Below, in pieces: positions 1 to 4,548 of a stretch of DNA of 12,351 nt; position 1 is the first letter of the stretch, and each line of letters starts with the position of its first letter. Source of the stretch: an archaeon (GTDB taxonomy: Archaea; Nanobdellota; Nanobdellia; SCGC-AAA011-G17; GW2011-AR17). The stretch is from positions 1-12,351 of the forward strand of contig JAHFJF010000015.1 in NCBI GenBank assembly GCA_023245975.1, read 5' to 3'. Made by a program: the position numbers and the translations under genes. The notes under the pieces are model-generated. The model saw only the letters and a program-made list of their open reading frames with translations, was not told the origin of the DNA and searched no databases.

Positions 1-434
1 CTGGCATACTCTTTATCGATTTCTTCAGGTACGAATCCAGAATTTTCCATCCCATCGCGGTATGTGAAATAACTTCTCATTTCGTTTTCTTCATTTAGCT
101 TAAAGACAAGGATATCTACAATCCCATCTACTTCACTTGTTTGATGATATGCATTTGTAGGGAGATACGCATCAAGATATCTATATTCTCCCCAATGTAG
201 ATATCTATATTCTCCCCAATGTATAGAATCACTATTTATTTCGTGAGATAAATTATGGCTTTCATCACAGGTTATAGAATATCTATACTTTTCTAATATT
301 ACATCCGCAGAATTACATCCTATTTCGTTTGCATTTACATATATCTGTGTTTCAAGCCGTTCTTCTTTTTGCTCTTTCTTGCAAGACATTCCAGTAAGTC
401 CGGCCGCCATTATAATTGCAGTTAGATATTTCAT
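1..434 (-). CDS. Lp7: putative Ca-binding lipoprotein paralogue, partial (3' end beyond window)
   Basis: This frame stays open from ATG at 434 to the window edge: 144 codons with no stop, so the C-terminus is missing. Seen: a signal peptide of about 17 residues ending at Cys18 (GMSC, a weaker lipobox than in its paralogues), then Cys40 and Cys56 (C-x15-C), an aromatic HWGEYRYL motif present twice in tandem (residues 72-87), and a reduced Asp loop (E101, D103, G104, D107). By comparison with the paralogues about 20 residues are missing. AGGGGGAG lies 6 bases before the start, inside the last codons of Lp6, and ATG overlaps the Lp6 stop as ATGA, so translation is probably coupled. Membership of the array family is clear from the shared architecture. 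A surface, calcium-binding role is inferred. Confidence 0.8.
   Translation of the reverse strand, partial: MKYLTAIIMAAGLTGMSCKKEQKEERLETQIYVNANEIGCNSADVILEKYRYSITCDESHNLSHEINSDSIHWGEYRYLHWGEYRYLDAYLPTNAYHQTSEVDGIVDILVFKLNEENEMRSYFTYRDGMENSGFVPEEIDKEYA
175..222. repeat. perfect 24-bp tandem duplication, in frame within Lp7
   Basis: Two identical head-to-tail 24-base units lie at 175-198 and 199-222. On the minus strand they encode the octapeptide HWGEYRYL twice. The duplication is a whole number of codons, keeps the frame and hits the conserved W-G motif just before the Asp loop. Confidence 0.95.
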
Positions 435-892
435 CTGTTTCTCCCCCTTAGGTAATTCTGCCATAATTTCCTTGCATATTCTTTCCTGAATTCTTCCAGC
501 TTCCTGTGATAGAAATTATCTATGCTAGGATCTGACACATCTACAGAAATTTCATTCACAGATAATTTGTCAACAAAGCCGTCCTGGTCATCATCCCAAT
601 AAGTAACTCCTGCAAATCTTAAATAGTCAGCTTCAATCTCATGGCAGAAATAGTTTTCATCACTGCAGATTATAGTGTATCCACCATCATTAAAGCTTAC
701 ACCTGCTCTTCTGCATGGCATTACAAATATGGTAATATTTTCAGGAACAGAAACATCTATGGTGGTATTATAGGTAATATCATTTCCTGAAGAATCTAGT
801 CTTACTTCTCTCTTAGTTGAAGCGCAACCTAATAAGGCTGCCAACGTTGCTGTTATTAATCCATTTTCGATTGTTTTTATTTTATTCTCCAC
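431..892 (-). CDS. Lp6: putative Ca-binding lipoprotein paralogue, start uncertain
   Basis: About 153 residues from GTG at 892. Signal peptide with lipobox LLGC (Cys23), C-x15-C at Cys60 and Cys76, an extra Cys83, and a canonical calcium-loop pattern WDDDQDGFVD (D100, D102, D104, G105, D108). The tail ends in RGRNR, whose codons hold the ribosome binding site of Lp7. The start is unusual. Aligned to Lp3 and Lp4 (MKTIKNGL), the expected ATG is ATA here (878-880), although GGAG lies 6 bases before it. GTG at 890-892 is the nearest standard start and leaves a 2-base gap after Lp5. ATG at 914-916 would overlap Lp5 by 22 bases. A membrane-anchored extracytoplasmic protein is inferred; the ligand or partner is unknown. 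Confidence 0.75.
   Translation of the reverse strand: MENKIKTIENGLITATLAALLGCASTKREVRLDSSGNDITYNTTIDVSVPENITIFVMPCRRAGVSFNDGGYTIICSDENYFCHEIEADYLRFAGVTYWDDDQDGFVDKLSVNEISVDVSDPSIDNFYHRKLEEFRKEYARKLWQNYLRGRNR
441..448 (-). promoter_or_regulatory. ribosome binding site of Lp7 embedded in Lp6
   Basis: Minus-strand AGGGGGAG lies 6 bases before the Lp7 ATG and encodes the Arg-Gly-Arg near the end of Lp6. Confidence 0.75.
887..892 (-). promoter_or_regulatory. Shine-Dalgarno-like GTGGAG facing an ATA codon (Lp6 start region)
   Basis: GGAG is followed by a 6-base spacer and ATA at 878-880. The matching position in Lp3 and Lp4 is ATG. The GTG that begins this motif is the nearest standard start for Lp6, so the ribosome binding site and start codon now collide. 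Confidence 0.5.
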
Positions 893-894
893 TT

Positions 895-1281
895 TTATTC
901 CAGTAGGCTTTCCCATTCAGCTTCTACATCATATTTATCCAATCTGTAAAGAATGTCAAGATAATCGGAAGTTCCATCAACAAGATTAGTATCAATTTCT
1001 CTTCCCCTGTGTATTACATCAACATAATTGTCTGGGCCAAAATCCCAATATTCAACTTCGCCCCATCTCAGATAGTCCTCACCACTTCCTTTTTTATGAT
1101 AGAAATAATGTTCCTCGTCACAGGTTATAAAATATGCCCAGAAATTAAGTTCAGCCTGAGCAGAATTACATCCAATATCTTCAAAGTCAGTTTCTATAGT
1201 TTCCTTTTTTGGAAAAGGTCTGTCTACACAACCAGATATTCCGGCAGCAATAACCATCCCATATAAACTGTTTTTCATCAT
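895..1281 (-). CDS. Lp5: putative lipoprotein paralogue, shortest of the array
   Basis: About 128 residues from the first of two adjacent ATGs (1279-1281 and 1276-1278), which follow GGAGATGA embedded at the end of Lp4. A longer in-frame start at 1308 would lie inside Lp4 and lacks a good site. Features: signal peptide with lipobox ISGC (Cys18), C-x15-C (Cys38, Cys54), motif CDEEHYF, YLRWGEVEYWD, and a degenerate Asp loop (D80, G82, D84, N85, D88). The stop TAA comes before the usual Trp-Arg tail: the protein ends WESLLE, and the next in-frame codons after the stop read K-W-R-I-K and another stop. This suggests a recent nonsense change that shortened the tail. It belongs to the same family as its neighbours; function unknown. 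Confidence 0.78.
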   Translation of the reverse strand: MMKNSLYGMVIAAGISGCVDRPFPKKETIETDFEDIGCNSAQAELNFWAYFITCDEEHYFYHKKGSGEDYLRWGEVEYWDFGPDNYVDVIHRGREIDTNLVDGTSDYLDILYRLDKYDVEAEWESLLE

Positions 1282-1282
1282 A

Positions 1283-1290
1283 TCATCTCC
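1283..1290 (-). promoter_or_regulatory. ribosome binding site of Lp5 embedded in Lp4
   Basis: Minus-strand GGAGATGA covers the last Arg codon and stop of Lp4. The GGAG core lies 5 bases before the first Lp5 ATG and 8 before the second. It decides the short Lp5 start over the longer in-frame one at 1308. Confidence 0.7.
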
Positions 1291-1717
1291 ATCTCTCTTC
1301 CCAAACACTACGAACTTGTGGCTGGTTCAATTCTCTTAATAAGGAATGGTATTTGCTATCTAAATCAGCAGTAGGAGCTACAACTTCTCCATCAACTAAT
1401 AAATAATCCTCCCCAATAGTGAGATGCCCATCGCCATCAGAGTCGTTATAAGTAACATTCCCCCATAGGAGTTCACCTCTTTTTCCTAAATTTGGATAAG
1501 AATAAAAACGAAACGAATGCTGGTAATCGCAGTTTATTCTATAACCATGAGGATCGAATATTACGTCCGCACTTGGACATTCATCATAACCGACATCAAG
1601 GTCAATATTTATTTTTTCTGATGGGCGATCACTATCTCTCAACTCTTGTAGCGTCATTCCACATCCAGTTAAACCTGCAAATGCGGTTGTAATTAATCCA
1701 TTCTTTATAGTTTTCAT
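1283..1717 (-). CDS. Lp4: putative Ca-binding lipoprotein paralogue with full EF-hand-like loop
   Basis: 144 residues from ATG at 1717, chosen because GGAGG (1725-1729) lies 7 bases upstream and the N-terminus matches Lp3. A longer in-frame start at 1798 would lie deep inside Lp3. Lipobox LTGC with Cys19; C-x15-C at Cys47 and Cys63; motif CDYQHSF; LLWGNVTYND leading into a complete 12-residue EF-hand loop pattern with D92, D94, D96, G97, T100 and E103, the best calcium-site match of the array. The C-terminus is VWEERWR, and its codons form the ribosome binding site of Lp5. The first 20 codons are close to those of Lp3 at DNA level, which points to a recent duplication. Predicted to be lipid-anchored outside the membrane; partner unknown. 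Confidence 0.82.
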   Translation of the reverse strand: MKTIKNGLITTAFAGLTGCGMTLQELRDSDRPSEKINIDLDVGYDECPSADVIFDPHGYRINCDYQHSFRFYSYPNLGKRGELLWGNVTYNDSDGDGHLTIGEDYLLVDGEVVAPTADLDSKYHSLLRELNQPQVRSVWEERWR

Positions 1718-1721
1718 CTTC

Positions 1722-2159
1722 TTACCTCCACCTATAATCCCAAACTTCATGTACAGCATGTCTTTCGAGTTCATGAAGCAAGCTTTGGTAACGGCCATTT
1801 ACTCTTGAATTATTATTCAAATCAACCAGATTCCCATCTGTAGTTAGCCAATCTACATTTCCGTCATCATTACTATCATAATAAACCACATCGCCCCAGA
1901 AAAGTTCTGCTTCATCTTCCATTAAGCCATGATTATTATCATAATCAAAAAAATGTGTATTGTCGCATAATATCATATAACCGCCACGGCTTAAAGTTAC
2001 TTCTGCGCTTTTGCATTTTCCGCTATCTACAAACAAATCTTCTAACGCAGCTTTTTCTGAGGGGTGCCAAGAACCCTTTAGATTTTCTAAAGTCGGTGCC
2101 CCACAACCTGTTAGAGTAGCAAATGCAGCAGCTATTAATCCATTCTTGATAGTTTTCAT
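1722..2159 (-). CDS. Lp3: putative Ca-binding lipoprotein paralogue
   Basis: 145 residues from ATG at 2159. An in-frame ATG at 2168 directly abuts GGGGAGG, leaving no spacer, whereas 2159 has a 9-base spacer and gives the family N-terminus MKTIKNGL. Lipobox LTGC with Cys19; C-x15-C at Cys49 and Cys65; CDNTHFF motif; LFWGDVVYYD followed by a loop with D95, N97, D99, G100 and D103; C-terminus VWDYRWR. The last codons AGG TGG AGG TAA carry the ribosome binding site of Lp4. The mature part is rich in Asp and Glu and has no further membrane segment. Its nearest relative is Lp4. Secretion and calcium binding are inferred from motifs only. Confidence 0.82.
   Translation of the reverse strand: MKTIKNGLIAAAFATLTGCGAPTLENLKGSWHPSEKAALEDLFVDSGKCKSAEVTLSRGGYMILCDNTHFFDYDNNHGLMEDEAELFWGDVVYYDSNDDGNVDWLTTDGNLVDLNNNSRVNGRYQSLLHELERHAVHEVWDYRWR
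1725..1729 (-). promoter_or_regulatory. ribosome binding site of Lp4 embedded in Lp3
   Basis: Minus-strand GGAGG sits 7 bases before ATG 1717 and is read as Trp-Arg codons of Lp3, ending at its stop. It rules out the long start at 1798. Confidence 0.8.
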
Positions 2160-2164
2160 TTTAT

Positions 2165-2617
2165 TCATCCTCCCCTAGTAAATCTTCTAAGCCATGTCCT
2201 ATGCACATCATCTTTTTTTAAGTACGAAAGCATCTGCTGATAATATTCTTTTAAATCATGTAGAACAGAATCTGTAAGTATCATTTTTTTAGCATTATGG
2301 AGAATTTCATCCATCTCTCCATCAGAATTCCTATCCCAATACCAATAGTGTTCTTGGGGATTTACTAAATAATCGCCTCTTTCCGTGGTATGTACGAAAT
2401 AAGGTTTGAAACTGCAATCTATCAAATAACTATCAGCCGCCATGAAAACTTCTGCTGTACAGTAATCTTGAGTTCCCACACCAAGCTCAATTAAAAATCT
2501 TTCAGAATGTTCTTCAATTGTTTCCATTTCATTAATTGAATACGTGCCTGCACTAATGCATCCCGAGAATCCAGAAGCAAAAACAATAGACAGCAATGTA
2601 TTCCTGGCAGACTTCAT
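2165..2617 (-). CDS. Lp2: putative Ca-binding lipoprotein paralogue, first gene of the Lp2-Lp7 unit
   Basis: 150 residues from ATG at 2617, preceded by GGAGG with a 9-base spacer and a TATA box about 55 bases upstream. Lipobox FSGC with Cys20; a Cys pair one residue closer than in the others (Cys53 and Cys68, C-x14-C); HYWYWD leading into a loop with D95, N97, D99, G100 and D103. The CDxxH motif of the paralogues is CSFKPYF here. The tail is TWLRRFTRGG, whose AGG GGA GGA codons form the ribosome binding site of Lp3. It is a diverged member of the family. Because the following genes have almost no spacers, it probably heads a polycistronic message running through Lp7. Confidence 0.8.
   Translation of the reverse strand: MKSARNTLLSIVFASGFSGCISAGTYSINEMETIEEHSERFLIELGVGTQDYCTAEVFMAADSYLIDCSFKPYFVHTTERGDYLVNPQEHYWYWDRNSDGEMDEILHNAKKMILTDSVLHDLKEYYQQMLSYLKKDDVHRTWLRRFTRGG
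2169..2175 (-). promoter_or_regulatory. ribosome binding site of Lp3 embedded in Lp2
   Basis: Minus-strand GGGGAGG encodes the final Gly-Gly of Lp2. It touches ATG 2168 directly but lies 9 bases from ATG 2159, which favours the second ATG as the Lp3 start. Confidence 0.75.
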
Positions 2618-2670
2618 TTACCTTGTCCTCCTTTTTAAAAATTTAATACTGAAACCCAATGATTAAAAGG

Positions 2671-2678
2671 TATATAAA
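2671..2678 (-). promoter_or_regulatory. TATA box for Lp2-Lp7
   Basis: Minus-strand TTTATATA, preceded by AAAAAG as a possible BRE, lies about 55 bases before the Lp2 ATG. Transcription starting about 25 bases downstream would give a leader of roughly 30 bases that carries the GGAGG site. Confidence 0.65.
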
Positions 2679-2725
2679 CTTTTTGTAGAAAATGCGTCAG
2701 TAATTTCAGGTTTGAAGGTAACTTT

Positions 2726-3163
2726 TTAGCGTTGCCAGCGTCTTTCCCAAACTTTCTGGACATAATCTTTTTTCAATGCAGTCACTAATCTATCATAAGC
2801 CCTGTTTATGTCGTTGTTATTTGTCCAGGAATATACCTGGGTTCCATCCCGAATCTTTGTTATTGCATCAACATCCCCATTCCCAGTATTGTCGTGGTAA
2901 ATATCATCGCCCCACCTTAAAGAATCAATCCCGGTTCTCTGGTGGACGAAAGAATGCTCATTGTCGCAAATTATTATGTAGTTATCTTGGCTAAAAATTA
3001 CATCGGCGGAGAAGCATTCCTCATCCTCCATATATGCACCACTGACTTCTATTGTTGTTTCTTCAATGGGCATTACTTCAGTTTCCAAGTCATGCAAATT
3101 ACTCCCGCAGCCAAATAAGGCGGCACATGTTACTGCAGCCAATCTGTTTTGTAGTGTTTTCAT
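2726..3163 (-). CDS. Lp1: putative Ca-binding lipoprotein paralogue, separate transcription unit
   Basis: 145 residues from ATG at 3163, with GGGG 8 bases upstream and a TATA box at 3211-3219. Signal peptide MKTLQNRLAAVTCAALFGC with lipobox LFGC (Cys19); C-x15-C at Cys50 and Cys66; CDNEHSF; SLRWGDDIYHD and a loop with D91, T93, N95, G96 and D99, in which some acidic ligands are replaced by Thr and Asn. The C-terminus is VWERRWQR. Unlike its paralogues its last codons (CGC TGG CAA CGC) contain no Shine-Dalgarno sequence, which fits the 108-base gap and separate promoter before Lp2. Same predicted localisation as the family; role unknown. Confidence 0.82.
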   Translation of the reverse strand: MKTLQNRLAAVTCAALFGCGSNLHDLETEVMPIEETTIEVSGAYMEDEECFSADVIFSQDNYIIICDNEHSFVHQRTGIDSLRWGDDIYHDNTGNGDVDAITKIRDGTQVYSWTNNNDINRAYDRLVTALKKDYVQKVWERRWQR

Positions 3164-3210
3164 ATATTATTCCCCACTAGAATAAATCATCTCCATAGCT
3201 ATTATTGAGT

Positions 3211-3219
3211 ATTTATAAG
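3211..3219 (-). promoter_or_regulatory. TATA box for Lp1
   Basis: Minus-strand CTTATAAAT, with purine-rich GCAAAA just upstream, lies about 50 bases before the Lp1 ATG, leaving a short leader with the GGGG site. Confidence 0.6.
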
Positions 3220-3252
3220 TTTTGCCTCTTTAGATTATGTTTATTATATACA

Positions 3253-3265
3253 GTACAAAATGTAC
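3253..3265. repeat. small inverted repeat GTACA-aaa-TGTAC
   Basis: Perfect 5-base arms around a 3-base centre, midway in the 189-base gap between divergent Lp1 and the toxin-antitoxin genes, about 35 bases upstream of the Lp1 TATA box. It could bind a dimeric regulator; chance is not excluded. Confidence 0.4.
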
Positions 3266-3323
3266 AAGGAAAAATTATTTATAGCTGCCCTGAAGAATTG
3301 ATGCATCCCTAAACAAGAAAAGT

Positions 3324-3333
3324 CTTAAATATA
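3324..3333 (+). promoter_or_regulatory. TATA box for the toxin-antitoxin operon
   Basis: CTTAAATATA is centred about 25 bases before ATG 3353, placing the transcript start at or beside that ATG (leaderless). No Shine-Dalgarno sequence is visible. Confidence 0.55.
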
Positions 3334-3354
3334 CCTGAGTATACCTAAGTATAT
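3330..3354 (+). promoter_or_regulatory. probable autoregulatory operator: 10-bp direct repeats
   Basis: TATACCTGAG and TATACCTAAG lie head to tail, followed by TATAT. The 10-base period puts the copies on the same DNA face, as expected for ribbon-helix-helix dimers. The block runs from the TATA box to the first ATG, so binding would block initiation. Operator function is inferred. Confidence 0.5.
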
Positions 3355-3604
3355 GGTGAAAAACATGGAAACGACGACAATCAAACTCTACTGGAATACA
3401 AAGAGTGAGTTGGACAAGTTTAGGGAGCATAGGAACGAAAGCTATGATGATGTCATAAAGAAAGTGATATACATAGCTAAAGTTTGTAAGACGCAACCTG
3501 AACTTAGCAAAGAAACAATTGAAGCCATAGAAAAAGCAAGAGAAAGAATGAAAAAAGGCAGATTTCTTACTGAGTCAGAGGCGAAAAAAAGGCTCGGCTT
3601 GTAA
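3353..3604 (+). CDS. RelB/VapB-like antitoxin
   Basis: 83 residues. The N-terminal part (METTTIKLYWNTKSELDKF, residues 5-23) is a strand and helix typical of ribbon-helix-helix antitoxins, with the second helix around YDDVIKKVI (31-39). The C-terminal half (about 52-82, charged helix then FLTESEAKKRLGL) resembles the toxin-wrapping tail of archaeal RelB proteins. Expected role: dimerise, bind the operator in front of its own gene and neutralise the neighbouring RelE. The stop overlaps the toxin start by one base (TAATG), so the two are coupled. ATG 3353 fits a leaderless message; ATG 3365 is an in-frame alternative that would trim only MVKN. The family is assigned from pattern, not from a search. 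Confidence 0.8.
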   Translation: MVKNMETTTIKLYWNTKSELDKFREHRNESYDDVIKKVIYIAKVCKTQPELSKETIEAIEKARERMKKGRFLTESEAKKRLGL

Positions 3605-3861
3605 TGTATGATATAACATTTGATGAAAAAGCCATAGATTTTCTAAATAAGTTGCCTAAACAGCTTAAAGAGAGGATATTCAATAAGATTATCACGACCA
3701 AGGAGATGCCATTTCATTTTTTCGAGAGACTAGAAGGTAGAAGCGATTATAAGTTAAGGGTAGGCGATTATAGGATTATTGCGGATATCGAACAGCATAA
3801 ACAACTTATTGAAATAACCACTATAGGTCATAGGAAAAATATCTATAAAAAGAGAAGATAG
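3604..3861 (+). CDS. relE: RelE/ParE-superfamily toxin
   Basis: 85 residues, the usual size for the family. It starts YDITFDEKAIDFLNKLPK, the standard beta-strand and helix opening, followed by the core YKLRVGDYRIIADI (residues 49-62) and the C-terminal IGHRKNIYKK (74-83). Basic residues K50, R52, R57, R77 and K78 and aromatic Y81 sit where RelE mRNA interferases keep catalytic Arg, Lys and Tyr. Expected activity: ribosome-dependent mRNA cleavage, inhibited by the antitoxin encoded just upstream. ParE-type gyrase poisons share the fold, but the retained basic core and C-terminal Tyr favour RelE. It follows the antitoxin with a 1-base overlap, the typical antitoxin-first order. Confidence 0.87.
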   Translation: MYDITFDEKAIDFLNKLPKQLKERIFNKIITTKEMPFHFFERLEGRSDYKLRVGDYRIIADIEQHKQLIEITTIGHRKNIYKKRR

Positions 3862-3884
3862 AAATATCCCACTCGATTGAAACA

Positions 3885-3892
3885 TTTATAAA
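3885..3892 (+). promoter_or_regulatory. TATA box for bud32, leaderless promoter
   Basis: TTTATAAA lies 24-31 bases before ATG 3916, placing the transcript start at or next to the start codon. No ribosome binding site precedes the ATG, consistent with leaderless translation. Confidence 0.65.
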
Positions 3893-3915
3893 CTTAACTT
3901 AAAAATATAGCAAAA

Positions 3916-4548
3916 ATGAAAAAAATAGCCGAAGGCGCAGAAGCGATAATCTACCTGCATGATAATAAAATAATAAAGGAAAGAGTAAGAAAACTCTACC
4001 GCCATCCAGAGATAGATGAGAGAATAAGAAAGAAATCAACCAGATTTGAATCAAGATTATTGGAAAAAGCAGCAAAGATAATTCCAGTCCCTAAAATCTT
4101 GCATTCTGACGACAAGGCAATGAAGATTGAAATGGAATTCATAGACGGAAAGAAGCTAAGGGATGCAGTTGATAGCCTTTCGAAAGAAGAAAAGGAAGAT
4201 ATTTTCAAGAGAATTGGTATAAAACTGGCAAAATTACACAATGCAAATATCATACACGGTGACTTAACCACATCTAATATTATCCTTAGGGAAAAAATCT
4301 ATTTTATAGACTTCGGTTTAGGATTCATTTCTGAAAAAGTAGAAGATAAGGCCGTTGATTTAAGATTGTTAAGAAAAGCCATTGAAAGCAAGCACCATAA
4401 GGATGCTAAGGAGCTTTTACATCATGTCTTGGAAGGTTACAAGTCTGAGATAAAAGAATTCAGTGCCATAAGCAAGCAGTTGGAAAAGGTTGAAGGCAGA
4501 GGCAGATACAGGCAAAAGGAAAAAAGAGTTAAGAAAGCTAGCGATTGA
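3916..4548 (+). CDS. bud32: Bud32 (PRPK-type) kinase/ATPase of the KEOPS complex
   Basis: 210 residues, normal for stand-alone archaeal Bud32. Motifs: nucleotide loop AEGAEAIIY (5-13), catalytic Lys21 followed by the family signature YRHPEIDERIRKK (28-40), catalytic HGDLTTSN (114-121) and metal-binding DFG (132-134), then a C-terminal RGRYRQKEKR. Bud32 activates Kae1 within KEOPS for threonylcarbamoyl (t6A) modification of tRNA position 37. Kae1 is often fused or adjacent in archaea, but neither is seen here. The Lys/Arg-rich tail (about 198-207) is encoded by A-rich DNA that forms a U-rich tract on the opposite strand. Its 3' end overlaps the convergent TPR gene by 11 bases. The annotation is secure. 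Confidence 0.95.
   Translation: MKKIAEGAEAIIYLHDNKIIKERVRKLYRHPEIDERIRKKSTRFESRLLEKAAKIIPVPKILHSDDKAMKIEMEFIDGKKLRDAVDSLSKEEKEDIFKRIGIKLAKLHNANIIHGDLTTSNIILREKIYFIDFGLGFISEKVEDKAVDLRLLRKAIESKHHKDAKELLHHVLEGYKSEIKEFSAISKQLEKVEGRGRYRQKEKRVKKASD

Noticed and set aside
1009..1266. Plus-strand frames opposite the lipoprotein genes (1009-1266, 1492-1692, 2776-2994)
   Set aside because: They are shadows of genes with clear family motifs and signal peptides on the minus strand.
1718..1798. In-frame 27-codon N-terminal extension of Lp4
   Set aside because: It lies inside Lp3, lacks a ribosome binding site and would bury the signal peptide. ATG 1717 has a perfect GGAGG and matches its paralogues.
1..3163. 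Could the lipoprotein array be a CRISPR-like or noncoding repeat region?
   Set aside because: The similarity is at protein level with diverged DNA, each copy has an open frame with its own start and stop, and there are no short regular direct repeats with spacers.
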